Part shown: positions 54,715 to 63,423 of the stretch, piece by piece | How positions within the stretch are numbered: the first letter of the stretch is position 1 | Layout: the number at the start of each line of letters is the position of its first letter | DNA from: Spongiibacter pelagi | GTDB lineage: Bacteria; Pseudomonadota; Gammaproteobacteria; Pseudomonadales; Spongiibacteraceae | Assembly (NCBI RefSeq): GCF_014705705.1 | Contig: NZ_JACXLD010000008.1 | Coordinates: 1-64,000 of the forward strand | Length of the DNA stretch: 64,000 nt | Direction of reading: 5' to 3' | Program-made: the position numbers and the translations under genes | The notes under the pieces: generated by a model | What the model was told of the DNA's origin: nothing | The model's database searches: none | What the model saw: only the letters and a program-made list of their open reading frames with translations

Positions 54715-54744
54715 ATTATAAGCAGTATCTATTTTATAGATACT
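54715..54744 (-). promoter_or_regulatory. TATAAT box next to an 8-bp palindrome, probable promoter/operator of the DHH gene
   Basis: On the minus strand a consensus -10 TATAAT (54720-54715) is preceded by the inverted repeat AGTATCTA-N5-TAGATACT (54724-54744), which would span the -10/-35 spacer. No good -35 is visible, so an activator or other sigma factor may be needed. It lies about 120 bp upstream of the DHH phosphoesterase start. The rest of the 227-bp gap (54596-54822) shows only AT-rich sequence, including T-rich runs after pyrF without a stem. Confidence 0.4.
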
Positions 54745-54822
54745 TAATTGCGGCCGTTTTCCATGAAATTGAGCAAGCAAATTAACTAGGAAAAAATAAG
54801 AAAAAAGCGTTCGGGAAAGATA

Positions 54823-55539
54823 TCAGGCGATACCCAGATCTTTATTAATTGCCGCCAACGCTGTTTGTGGATTTTCACTGCGGGTAATTGGGCGGCCAAT
54901 CACCAAATAGCTACTGCCCAGTGCCATCGCATCCACTGGCGTCACAATTCGAGTCTGATCGTCGGCCGCGCTATTAGCGGGACGAATCCCCGGCGTCACC
55001 AGCAAGAAATCAGGCCCAAGTTGCTCGCGCAACATGGCCGCTTCGCGAGCGGAACAAACCACACCATCCATACCGGATTTTTTTGCCAGTGTTGCCAATA
55101 ACAACACCTGCTCCTCTGCCGTGCTCGCCGTTAATCCAAGAGTCGGCAGCTCACTGTCTGACATAGAAGTTAAAACGGTCACCGCAATCAGCAAGGGCGC
55201 TCGGTCACCAAATTCGTTTAAGGCTTCACGGGCGGCGCGCATCATTTTTTCACCGCCGCTGGCGTGAACATTAACCATCCACACCCCTAGCTCGGCAGCC
55301 ACTCGCACGGCGGCAGCAACAGTATTGGGAATGTCGTGGAATTTCAGATCGAGAAAAACCTCAAAACCACGGGCTTGGATTTTGTTGAGGATTTCCGGGC
55401 CAAAGCGGGTATAAAGCTCTTTGCCGACTTTAAGACGGCACTGGCTCGGCTGTAGATTATCGAGTAAAGCATCCAATTCCGACAGGTTCGCCACATCTAA
55501 GGCAACCAAAACTGGAGAAGCGGTTACTGCATTCGTCAT
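54823..55539 (-). CDS. pyrF: Orotidine 5'-phosphate decarboxylase
   Basis: A 238-aa TIM barrel that decarboxylates OMP to UMP, the last step of pyrimidine synthesis. Catalytic motif [13 protein letters not shown] with the Lys-Asp pair, substrate Asp in VALDVAN, phosphate-binding VTPGIR and [10 protein letters not shown] near the end. It lies 3 bp after lapB, an order usual in Pseudomonas relatives. Confidence 0.96.
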   Translation of the reverse strand: MTNAVTASPVLVALDVANLSELDALLDNLQPSQCRLKVGKELYTRFGPEILNKIQARGFEVFLDLKFHDIPNTVAAAVRVAAELGVWMVNVHASGGEKMMRAAREALNEFGDRAPLLIAVTVLTSMSDSELPTLGLTASTAEEQVLLLATLAKKSGMDGVVCSAREAAMLREQLGPDFLLVTPGIRPANSAADDQTRIVTPVDAMALGSSYLVIGRPITRSENPQTALAAINKDLGIA

Positions 55540-55542
55540 TGA

Positions 55543-56739
55543 TTAATCACCCTGTTTTCCTCGAATCGGCGCAATGGTACCCCACTCTTCACAGCCGGGA
55601 CACTGCCAATGCAATTTCTGGCCGGAAAAACCGCAATGGGCGCAGCGGTAACTCGGTTTATCTTTCTCAATTTCCAAAACGGCCTTAGACAAGGCCAAGC
55701 GATCCGCCACCGCAAGATTCGGAAATGCCGTCAGCAATTTCACCGTTGGACGTCGATACAACGCCTCTTGAAAATAGGCTGAGGCGGAAGACTCCAAGCC
55801 CAACTGCAAACGTTGATTGATAATTTCTTGATGCAGGCTGCTACTCGCTACTTGCTCAGCCAGACCTTCTAGCGCTGACAGATAATGTTCCGGCGTTGAA
55901 AGCCGAGTGAAAGCATCTCGGTAGAGTGGCAAGATTTCACGCAAATAATCCGACCGACCGATCATCAACTGATGTAGCTGATTGAGCGTGGCCTGCGGCG
56001 CACTGTAAAGGGTTTGTCGGGCCAGTAGCAAACTGGCCCGGATATTATTCGGGTCGGCTTCTTGAGCGCCTTTCAAATACTCATCGAAGCGCTCCATATC
56101 GCCACCGCCTAGGGCCGATTCTGCAAGTTCGCAGAAGTAATGGCTGATTTTGCGTTGAGTTCGAGAGACTTGAGAACTGGAAGATTGAGGCTTGGCTCCC
56201 GTTTTGGCCGGCACACTCGAACTGGTATTTTTGCGCTGCCGAGCCACAGCAATGGCTTTTTCCCAGTCCTTTTCCGCTTGGTAGATATGCTGCAAACGCT
56301 CTAAAACGGGTTCGCGCAAGCGCAGCGTATTCTCCAGCAAATCCAATAACTGAATCTCTGCACGGTCTAACAGGCCTGCAGAAATATAGTCTTCAGCCAG
56401 TGCGAAATGCACTTCTTCTAAGGCATCCGCTTCGAGGGATTCAGACGCGAGTAAATTTTGGTGAATGCGGGTAGCCCCTTCAATCTCGCCTTTTTCACGC
56501 AGTAACTTCGCCAATGACAGATGAGTGGGCAAGGTATCGATATTGATCGGCAGGTTATGAATCACCGCCATAACTGCGGGGCCGGGCTCTTCGCTAAATA
56601 AAAAGCTCAAGTCTTGATAGAAATTAGGCGGTTCATTGCGACCAAACCAAACATGCGGCCAGCGCCAAAAGCGCCCCATTATCCAACCCGCTATTACCGC
56701 CGCAAGCGTCAGAGCGAAAGCTGAACTCAGATCTAACAT
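55543..56739 (-). CDS. lapB: Lipopolysaccharide assembly protein B (YciM)
   Basis: A 398-aa cytoplasmic-face membrane protein. An N-terminal anchor helix (ALTLAAVIAGWIMG) and a series of TPR-like repeats (from about residue 35 to 340) lead to a C-terminal rubredoxin-like zinc knuckle (YRCAHCGFSG and WQCPGCEEWG). LapB controls LPS by presenting LpxC to FtsH. The start overlaps the lapA stop by one base (TGATG), so the two are coupled. Confidence 0.93.
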   Translation of the reverse strand: MLDLSSAFALTLAAVIAGWIMGRFWRWPHVWFGRNEPPNFYQDLSFLFSEEPGPAVMAVIHNLPINIDTLPTHLSLAKLLREKGEIEGATRIHQNLLASESLEADALEEVHFALAEDYISAGLLDRAEIQLLDLLENTLRLREPVLERLQHIYQAEKDWEKAIAVARQRKNTSSSVPAKTGAKPQSSSSQVSRTQRKISHYFCELAESALGGGDMERFDEYLKGAQEADPNNIRASLLLARQTLYSAPQATLNQLHQLMIGRSDYLREILPLYRDAFTRLSTPEHYLSALEGLAEQVASSSLHQEIINQRLQLGLESSASAYFQEALYRRPTVKLLTAFPNLAVADRLALSKAVLEIEKDKPSYRCAHCGFSGQKLHWQCPGCEEWGTIAPIRGKQGD

Positions 56740-57029
56740 CAGCTTGCTTCTGAGCGGGGTTCGGCGCGAGATTCAAGCTTTTTAAGACGTTGCTGGAGCT
56801 TAAAGCGGCTGGCACGCAGACGAAACAGTGCCACCGAAGCCGATGCCATGCCCAACAAACCGCCGACAAAAAAAGTCAGAATTAACCACAGCGAAAGCCG
56901 CTGCTCGGGCAACTGAACTAACAGCAAATCGAGGGAAACCGGGGTGTCATTGGCAATACTGAAAAGTAAGCCAAAAGCCAATACAGCGATGAGTATCAGC
57001 AAAGTCAGCAAAGAACGCAGACGGCGCAT
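56739..57029 (-). CDS. lapA: Lipopolysaccharide assembly protein A domain protein
   Basis: A 96-aa protein with two transmembrane helices (residues 6-26 and 46-68) separated by a short DTPVSLDLLLVQLPEQRLS hairpin, and a coiled C-terminal basic tail (RLRASRFKLQQRLKKLESR). This fits LapA (YciS). It acts with LapB at the inner membrane in LPS assembly. It lies between ihfB and lapB. Confidence 0.92.
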   Translation of the reverse strand: MRRLRSLLTLLILIAVLAFGLLFSIANDTPVSLDLLLVQLPEQRLSLWLILTFFVGGLLGMASASVALFRLRASRFKLQQRLKKLESRAEPRSEAS

Positions 57030-57083
57030 GGGAAGGTAATCCTAAAACAATCGAAACGCTAGCGCGTTGAATTCATCCATGAA

Positions 57084-57395
57084 TCAGTTGAGTTTCCGAT
57101 TCAGCTCTTCTTCCAAGCTCTGATTAACGCGCTCACGCAGCTCTTTTCCGGGCTTGAAATGAGGCACATATTTACCGGGCAACTCAACGGTATCGCCGGT
57201 TTTGGGATTGCGGCCCACACGGGGTTCGCGATAGTGAAGCGAGAAACTGCCAAAACCACGAATCTCGATCCGGCTACCTGTAGCCAGTACCTGAGACATG
57301 TGTTCAATCATGGTTTTTACGGCGAGCTCAATATCCTTATGAGACAGTTGCGGCTGGCGCTCAGCAATCAACTCGATCAGTTCGGATTTGGTCAT
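57084..57395 (-). CDS. ihfB: Integration host factor subunit beta
   Basis: A 103-aa DNA-bending HU/IHF protein. The family hallmark [24 protein letters not shown] covers the beta arm and DNA intercalating Pro, preceded by the helical dimer body ([23 protein letters not shown]). With IhfA it bends DNA at specific sites. It follows rpsA by 110 bp, which hold two hairpins. Confidence 0.97.
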   Translation of the reverse strand: MTKSELIELIAERQPQLSHKDIELAVKTMIEHMSQVLATGSRIEIRGFGSFSLHYREPRVGRNPKTGDTVELPGKYVPHFKPGKELRERVNQSLEEELNRKLN

Positions 57396-57458
57396 CGGGA
57401 ATTCCCATTGAGTCTTTTTTGCCCTAGCTTAACATTTTTTTTCTTTTTTGCCAGTGGC

Positions 57459-57519
57459 TTACGACTGCCCCGGGAACAGGGCAGTCGTAAAATCGCGAAC
57501 TGTGATTAGTCGCGATTTT
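57459..57519 (-). other. Two successive hairpins across the rpsA stop codon, between rpsA and ihfB
   Basis: First, AAAATCGCGA/TCGCGATTTT (57489-57498 and 57510-57519), a perfect 10-bp stem enclosing the rpsA stop codon (57506-57508). Directly after it, leftward, TTACGACTGCCC/GGGCAGTCGTAA (57459-57470 and 57479-57490), a perfect 12-bp stem. The U-tract after the first is only TTTT and the second is followed by no T-run, so they fit an attenuator, RNase site or 3' stability element better than a strong terminator. Confidence 0.6.
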
Positions 57520-59182
57520 CCATTTGTGCCTTGATCAGGTCACCAATGGTAGTAGCGTTAGCTTCTGCTTGGTTTTCACGCAGTGCTTTAACCGCTTCTT
57601 TCTCATCGTCCTTGTCTTTGGCCTTGATAGACAGACCCAGTGCGCGGTTTTTGCGATCTACAGAGATCACTTTAACTTCAACACTGTCGCCTTCTTTCAG
57701 GACATTGCGTGCATCTTCAACTTTCTCGAGGCTGATTTCAGACGCTTTCAGTACGCCCTCTACTTCCTCGGCCAGAGTGATGATTGCCGCTTTAGCATCA
57801 ACTTCTTTAACAGTACCGGTTACAACACTGCCTTTGTCGTTGATAGACACGTAGTTTGAGAACGGATCGTCTTCCAGTTGCTTGATGCCCAGAGAGATGC
57901 GCTCACGCTCAGGATCGATAGACAGGATTACAGTCTCAATCTCGTCACCTTTCTTGAACTTGCGTACGGCTTCTTCGCCAGCTTCGTTCCAAGAGATGTC
58001 TGACAGGTGAACCAGACCGTCGATGTTGCCGTCCAGACCGATGAAGATACCGAAGTCAGTGATAGACTTGATAGCACCGCTGATCTTGTCGCCCTTGGTG
58101 AATTGTGAACCGAAAGCATCCCATGGGTTTTGCTGACACTGCTTGATACCCAGAGAAATACGACGACGCTCTTCGTCGATGTCCAGAATCATCACTTCCA
58201 CTTCGTCGCCCAGTTGTACGACTTTAGATGGGTGGATGTTCTTGTTGGTCCAATCCATTTCAGAAACGTGAACCAGACCTTCAACGCCCTCTTCAATTTC
58301 AGCAAAGCAGCCGTAATCGGTCAGGTTGGTGATAGTCGCTTTCACGCGGCTGTTTTCTGGGTAACGCGCTTTGATAGCAACCCATGGATCTTCACCCAGT
58401 TGTTTCAGACCCAGAGAAACGCGGTTGCGCTCACGGTCAAACTTCAGGATGCGCACGTCGATTTCATCGCCAACATTGACGATTTCGCTTGGGTGCTTGA
58501 TGCGCTTCCAAGCCATGTCGGTGATGTGCAGCAGGCCGTCGATACCACCCAGATCTACGAATGCACCGTAGTCGGTCAGGTTCTTAACGATACCTTTAAC
58601 AACCATACCTTCTTGCAGAGAGGCCAGCAGCGCATCGCGCTCTTCGCTGTTTACGCTCTCCAGTACGGCACGACGAGAAACAACAACGTTGTTGCGCTTC
58701 TGGTCCAGCTTGATAACTTTGAATTCCAGCTCTTTGCCTTCCAGGTGAAGGGTGTCGCGCACAGGGCGAACATCAACCAGAGAGCCTGGCAGGAATGCGC
58801 GAATGCTGTTGATATCAACGGTGAAACCGCCTTTAACTTTGCCGTTAATGATACCGACAACGGTTTCTTCGGCTTCGTGAGCCGCTTCCAGAGCAGTCCA
58901 CGCCTCAGCACGCTTGGCTTTTTCGCGGGACAATTTGGTCTCACCGAAACCGTCTTCTACGGATTCCAGTGCTACCTGAACTTCGTCGCCAATTTGCAGA
59001 GTGAATTCACCACCTTCTGCAACAAACTGGTCACGTGGAATCACGCCTTCTGATTTCAAACCGGCGTGTACAGTAACCCAGTCGCTATCGATGTCGATGA
59101 TTACGCCGGTTACGATTGAACCGGGTTTCATATCGATGGTTTTTAGGCTTTCTTCAAACAGTTCAGCAAAGCTTTCGCTCAT
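57506..59182 (-). CDS. rpsA: 30S ribosomal protein S1
   Basis: A 558-aa protein, essentially the E. coli length. It has six S1/OB-fold domains: two N-terminal ribosome-binding ones and four RNA-binding ones, with recurring signatures such as [51 protein letters not shown] and [27 protein letters not shown]. It binds mRNA for translation initiation. Its leader holds stacked hairpins and lacks a good Shine-Dalgarno sequence, as in autoregulated rpsA of gammaproteobacteria. It is situated between cmk and ihfB, the usual order. Confidence 0.98.
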   Translation of the reverse strand: MSESFAELFEESLKTIDMKPGSIVTGVIIDIDSDWVTVHAGLKSEGVIPRDQFVAEGGEFTLQIGDEVQVALESVEDGFGETKLSREKAKRAEAWTALEAAHEAEETVVGIINGKVKGGFTVDINSIRAFLPGSLVDVRPVRDTLHLEGKELEFKVIKLDQKRNNVVVSRRAVLESVNSEERDALLASLQEGMVVKGIVKNLTDYGAFVDLGGIDGLLHITDMAWKRIKHPSEIVNVGDEIDVRILKFDRERNRVSLGLKQLGEDPWVAIKARYPENSRVKATITNLTDYGCFAEIEEGVEGLVHVSEMDWTNKNIHPSKVVQLGDEVEVMILDIDEERRRISLGIKQCQQNPWDAFGSQFTKGDKISGAIKSITDFGIFIGLDGNIDGLVHLSDISWNEAGEEAVRKFKKGDEIETVILSIDPERERISLGIKQLEDDPFSNYVSINDKGSVVTGTVKEVDAKAAIITLAEEVEGVLKASEISLEKVEDARNVLKEGDSVEVKVISVDRKNRALGLSIKAKDKDDEKEAVKALRENQAEANATTIGDLIKAQMENRD

Positions 59183-59195
59183 TCTTCATACCTGT

Positions 59196-59281
59196 ATGTG
59201 GCTTTAGCCACGTTTCGCCGCATTTCCAGCCAATGCGGGTCAGTTTAAATAGCCCATTCGGCAGCCAGCTGGCTTACTGCC
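59196..59281 (-). promoter_or_regulatory. Structured rpsA leader (candidate S1 autoregulatory region)
   Basis: Three inverted repeats lie within 100 bp before the rpsA ATG: GTGGC-TTTA-GCCAC (59198-59211), CCGCATT-N7-AATGCGG (59218-59238) and GGCAG...CTGCC around the palindrome GCCAGCTGGC (59260-59281). Only GAAGA precedes the ATG, too close for a normal ribosome site. In E. coli, rpsA translation starts from a stack of hairpins without a Shine-Dalgarno sequence and is repressed by free S1; the layout here is similar. Confidence 0.5.
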
Positions 59282-59319
59282 GATCAGACACGTAAATAAA
59301 GAAACAGTATGTAGATTGA

Positions 59320-60024
59320 TTAGAGGCTTAAGCGTTTTTTGGCTAGCGCCAGTACTTGCTCAAACACTTCATCAATCCCGAGGGCGGTACTATCGAGCTG
59401 TATCGCATCATCCGCCGGCTTGAGCGGCGCCAACTCACGTTCTGAGTCACGCTTATCCCGAGCCTGGATATCCTCTAAAAGGGCGGCGAGGGTAACACTT
59501 TCACCCTTATCTTTCAACTGCTTGAAGCGCCGCTCCGCGCGAGCCTCGGCACTGGCGGTGAGAAATATCTTTAGTGGGGCATTTGGGAACACTACCGTGC
59601 CCATATCGCGACCATCGGCAACCAAGCCCGGCGCTTGCGCGAAATCTCGTTGACGACCCAACAAGGCGGCACGAACTTCAGCCAAAACCGCTACTTGTGA
59701 AGCCAAACTACCGGTTTCTTCGGTACGCAACACCGCGCTGACATCGTCGCCATCCAATAGCACTCGGGTGGGCTGCCCCTCTTCTCCCGGCACAAAGCGC
59801 ACATCGAGATTGGCGGCCAGCTCGGCAACGGCCAATTCATTATCCAGCGCAATACCACGGCGATGCGCCGCTAGGCCGGTTAGGCGGTATAAGGCACCGC
59901 TATCTAAGAGATGCCAAGCCAATTGTTTAGCCAGCTTTTGGCAAAGGGTTCCCTTACCGGAGCCACTGGGGCCATCAATGGCGATAACCGCCGCAGGGGC
60001 TGGCTCAGACATCCAGGTCGACAC
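59320..60024 (-). CDS. cmk: Cytidylate kinase
   Basis: A 234-aa nucleoside monophosphate kinase that phosphorylates CMP and dCMP. Walker A is [13 protein letters not shown]; the CMP-specific insert and [11 protein letters not shown] are present; the LID Arg pair lies in [17 protein letters not shown]. The start could be GTG/ATG 60024 or ATG 60012 ([13 protein letters not shown]); 60024 touches the aroA stop by one base. It belongs to the aroA-cmk-rpsA row. Confidence 0.96.
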   Translation of the reverse strand: MSTWMSEPAPAAVIAIDGPSGSGKGTLCQKLAKQLAWHLLDSGALYRLTGLAAHRRGIALDNELAVAELAANLDVRFVPGEEGQPTRVLLDGDDVSAVLRTEETGSLASQVAVLAEVRAALLGRQRDFAQAPGLVADGRDMGTVVFPNAPLKIFLTASAEARAERRFKQLKDKGESVTLAALLEDIQARDKRDSERELAPLKPADDAIQLDSTALGIDEVFEQVLALAKKRLSL

Positions 60025-61331
60025 TAGACATTCTCCATAACTTTAATATTCATTCCTAAGCCATTAGAAAGACTAACAAAATTAGGGAATGAAGTTGCCA
60101 CGTTATCGCACTCCAAAATGCGAATATCGGCATTGGCGCGCAGCGATGCCACCGAGAATGACATGGCAATACGATGGTCGTGATGACTATCAATCACGCC
60201 GCCACCCATCTGGCCGCCCTCAATAATAATGCCATCAGGGGTCGGCTCAGCCTTGATTCCCAAGGTAGCCAAACCATCCGCCATCACTTGAATTCGGTCA
60301 CTTTCCTTAACCCGCAATTCCTCGGCACCACGCAAAATGGTGGTACCCTCGGCGCAGGCCGCCGCCACAAACAGCACAGGAAACTCATCAATCGCCAGCG
60401 GCACTTGATCCTCTGGAATTTCGATCCCTTTCAACGGCGCGTATTGAACCCGAATATCCGCCACCGGCTCACCACCCACTTCGCGCTCATTGAGCACCTC
60501 GAGATTGGCGCCCATCTCACGCAGGATATTAATCACGCCGATACGGGTTGGGTTGATGCCGACATGCTCAAGAGTGATATCCGCAGCCGGGGTAATGCTG
60601 GCCGCGACCATAAAAAATGCCGCCGACGAAATATCCGCAGGTACATCAATATGCTGGGCGCTTAAACGACCACCGCCACTTAAGCTGGCTACTGCGCCAT
60701 CGACTGCGACATCGTAACCAAAACCGCGCAACATCCGCTCGCTGTGATCCCTCGTTGGCGCAGGCTCAGTGGTACGGGTTTCGCCTTCAGCGTAAATACC
60801 TGCCAACAAGACACAGGATTTCACCTGTGCACTCGCCATAGGCAGCACGTAATCAATACCTTTTAGCTTTTGACCGCCGCGCAGGGTTAGCGGTGGACGA
60901 CCACCCTCCCCGGTTTCAACCACAGCGCCCATTTCCCGCAATGGCACGGCTACGCGCTCCATCGGACGCTTGCTGAGCGACACGTCCCCGGTCATGGTGA
61001 CATCAAATGCTTGCCCTGCCAGCAGACCTGCCAATAAGCGCATCGAGGTGCCTGAGTTACCCACATACAGCTCACCCTTGGGGGCCTGCAGACCATCGCG
61101 ACCCACACCGTGAATCACGACGCGACCGTTTTCCGGGCCTTCTATCTGTACACCCATCGCTTGAAAGGCTTTCAGGGTAGAGAGCGCATCTTCACCTTCT
61201 AAAAAACCATCAACCGTAGTAACACCATCGGCAATGGCGCCCAGCATAATGGAGCGGTGAGAAATGGATTTATCGCCGGGAACACGAACGCGACCGCGCA
61301 GGCTCCCACCGGGTTGTGCTAGAAATTCCAC
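60024..61331 (-). CDS. aroA: 3-phosphoshikimate 1-carboxyvinyltransferase (EPSP synthase)
   Basis: A 435-aa enzyme that joins shikimate 3-phosphate with PEP. The N-terminal PGDKSISHR, the PEP-binding [18 protein letters not shown] and the later [13 protein letters not shown] and DHRIAMSF are the EPSP signatures. The GNSGTSMR loop with Ser/Thr rather than GNAGTAMR suggests the class II branch. It follows tyrA by 11 bp; in some relatives the two are fused, here they are separate. Confidence 0.97.
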   Translation of the reverse strand: MEFLAQPGGSLRGRVRVPGDKSISHRSIMLGAIADGVTTVDGFLEGEDALSTLKAFQAMGVQIEGPENGRVVIHGVGRDGLQAPKGELYVGNSGTSMRLLAGLLAGQAFDVTMTGDVSLSKRPMERVAVPLREMGAVVETGEGGRPPLTLRGGQKLKGIDYVLPMASAQVKSCVLLAGIYAEGETRTTEPAPTRDHSERMLRGFGYDVAVDGAVASLSGGGRLSAQHIDVPADISSAAFFMVAASITPAADITLEHVGINPTRIGVINILREMGANLEVLNEREVGGEPVADIRVQYAPLKGIEIPEDQVPLAIDEFPVLFVAAACAEGTTILRGAEELRVKESDRIQVMADGLATLGIKAEPTPDGIIIEGGQMGGGVIDSHHDHRIAMSFSVASLRANADIRILECDNVATSFPNFVSLSNGLGMNIKVMENV

Positions 61332-61342
61332 AATAAGTTCTC

Positions 61343-62260
61343 TTAATCGGAGGATTTAGAAGGTTTAGCGGGCTTCATATACTGCCCGAGGAAATGTTCA
61401 TCGCGCGCGGTTTTAGCGCGATCGAAAATCGTAAGAATCTGCTCGCCCTGCTCATCGGCAATTGCCGTTCTGACCATCGCCAAATGCTGGCTGAATTTAT
61501 CGATACCCGCCAGCACCGCCGCTTTATTGGCCAGCACAATATCGTGCCACATTTGCGGATCGCTGGACGCAATACGGGTGAAGTCACGAAAGCCGCCCGC
61601 CGCAAAACGAAAAATATCCGCCGCCGCACCCTCAGCCGCCAAGGCATCAACAAGGGTATAAGCCAAAACATGGGGTAAGTGACTGGTTGCCGCCAACACC
61701 GCGTCGTGCTGGGCCACGTCCATCTCGACCACTTCGGCACCGGCGCACTGCCACATGGCATTAACCAAGGCGACTGCCTCGGGATTATTTGAGGCGAGCG
61801 GCGTCAAAATCACGCGATGATCGACAAATAAATCGGTACGCGCCGCATCCACGCCACTTTGTTCAGAGCCGGCAATAGGATGGCCCAGCACAAAATTTTC
61901 CGGCAGGTGACCAAACACCCGCTCAGCCGCTGAGAGAATATTGCCCTTAACACTGGCGACATCGGTGAGCACGGTATCGCCACTGAGCAAGGGCTCTAAA
62001 TCACGCAATACGGACTCAGCCACCAAGGTTGGCGTACAGATCACCACCACAGTGGCATCTTTAACCGCCTCAGCTAAATCCAATGTCCAGCTATCAATAA
62101 CACCGAGTTCAAGACCGCGCTCCAAGGAGGGACTACGCCGCCCCCAGCCACAGACATGCTCCACCAGATTATTGGCCTTGAGCGCCCGCGCCAGCGAGCC
62201 ACCCATCAAACCGAGACCGAGAATGGTCAGCTTGGCAATTTTCTGGCGTTCAGAAATCAC
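61343..62260 (-). CDS. tyrA: Prephenate dehydrogenase
   Basis: A 305-aa NAD-dependent enzyme of tyrosine synthesis; it may accept arogenate as well. N-terminal Rossmann motif GLGLMGGSLARAL, catalytic His segment LGHPIAGSEQSG, and C-terminal all-helical dimer domain (AAGGFRDFTRIASSDPQMW). GTG start, overlapping the hisC stop as GTGA. The ORF ends before aroA with no fusion. Confidence 0.94.
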   Translation of the reverse strand: MISERQKIAKLTILGLGLMGGSLARALKANNLVEHVCGWGRRSPSLERGLELGVIDSWTLDLAEAVKDATVVVICTPTLVAESVLRDLEPLLSGDTVLTDVASVKGNILSAAERVFGHLPENFVLGHPIAGSEQSGVDAARTDLFVDHRVILTPLASNNPEAVALVNAMWQCAGAEVVEMDVAQHDAVLAATSHLPHVLAYTLVDALAAEGAAADIFRFAAGGFRDFTRIASSDPQMWHDIVLANKAAVLAGIDKFSQHLAMVRTAIADEQGEQILTIFDRAKTARDEHFLGQYMKPAKPSKSSD

Positions 62261-63396
62261 GCGCTGCCACCACTGCCGAGTTCAGCCAACACTTCCTTCA
62301 AGGCCTGCAAACAACGCTGATTTTCCTGCTCTAAGCCCACCGAAATACGCAGGTGGTTCGGCATTTGATAAACGCCGACCGGGCGAGTAATCACGCCTTT
62401 TTTAAGCAGCGCGTTGTAATAACTCATGGCACCGGCAGGATCGTTACCCACCGGCATCTCGACCGCAATAAAATTACCCACCGAGGGAATAAAATCCAAA
62501 CCCAGTTCGGCAAAGCCTGCCGCCAGTTGTTTGAGTCCGGCTTGATTAGTTTTTAGCGAGCGGCGCAGAAAATCCACGTCGTTGTACGCCGCTTGCGCCG
62601 CCGCTAGGGCCGGCAGATTAACATTGAACGGAGCGCGAATACGGTTAAGCAAATCAGCAATTTGGGGATGACTAATTGAATAGCCAATGCGCAATCCCGC
62701 CAAGCCATAGGCCTTGGAAAAAGTGCGGGTTACCACCAAATTCGCGAAATCCTGCAACAGGGTGACGCCGTCGGGGTACTCGCCCTCGCCCACATATTCA
62801 AAATAGGCTTCGTCCAAAACCACCACCACGGTTTCAGGGACTTTTTTAAGAAAAGCCTCCAGCTCCGCCTTTTTCAGCCAAGTGCCGGTAGGGTTATTGG
62901 GGTTGGCGATAAAGACCAAGCGGGTTTTATCGGTAATTGCCGCCGCCATCGCCTCAAGATCGTGGCCCCAGTCCCTTGCCGGAACCACAATGGCTTGCGC
63001 CCCCTGCGCCTGAATAGCAATGGGATACACCACAAAACCGTGCTGGGAATATAAACCTGCGCTGTCGGCATCGAGAAACACCCGCGCCAGCAGATCGAGA
63101 ATATCGTTGGAGCCATTGCCGAGGGTAATTTGTTCGGGTTCGACTTCCAAACTTTCCGCCAAGCAGCGTTTGAGTTCATAGCCACTGGCATCCGGGTAGA
63201 GATGCAGCTTATTTCCCACTTGCTGGTAGGCTTTCAACGCCAGTGGCGACACGCCCAAGGGATTTTCATTGCTGGCCAGTTTGACCACATCTTTCAGACC
63301 GAGCTCGCGCTCCAGCTCCTCAATGGGCTTACCAGGCTGGTATGGAGACAAGCCCTGAACCCCATCGTTGGCGAGATCGATAAAATCACACTGCAT
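62257..63396 (-). CDS. hisC: Histidinol-phosphate aminotransferase (HisC2-type)
   Basis: A 379-aa fold-type I PLP enzyme. PLP Lys in TRTFSKAYGLAGLRIGYSI, Asn of FIANPNNPTGTW, DEAYFEY, and C-terminal NHLRISVG. It lies between pheA and tyrA, the position of hisC2 in Pseudomonas, where the enzyme may also act on aromatic keto acids such as prephenate or phenylpyruvate. The second role is inferred from context. Confidence 0.93.
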   Translation of the reverse strand: MQCDFIDLANDGVQGLSPYQPGKPIEELERELGLKDVVKLASNENPLGVSPLALKAYQQVGNKLHLYPDASGYELKRCLAESLEVEPEQITLGNGSNDILDLLARVFLDADSAGLYSQHGFVVYPIAIQAQGAQAIVVPARDWGHDLEAMAAAITDKTRLVFIANPNNPTGTWLKKAELEAFLKKVPETVVVVLDEAYFEYVGEGEYPDGVTLLQDFANLVVTRTFSKAYGLAGLRIGYSISHPQIADLLNRIRAPFNVNLPALAAAQAAYNDVDFLRRSLKTNQAGLKQLAAGFAELGLDFIPSVGNFIAVEMPVGNDPAGAMSYYNALLKKGVITRPVGVYQMPNHLRISVGLEQENQRCLQALKEVLAELGSGGSA

Positions 63397-63423
63397 TGGC
63401 GATCACTCTTTTATTGCCTATTC

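Noticed and set aside
58130-59053. 307-aa open frame on the plus strand opposite rpsA
   Set aside because: It is the antisense shadow of the S1 repeats; it has no ribosome site, and its composition follows the rpsA codon bias.
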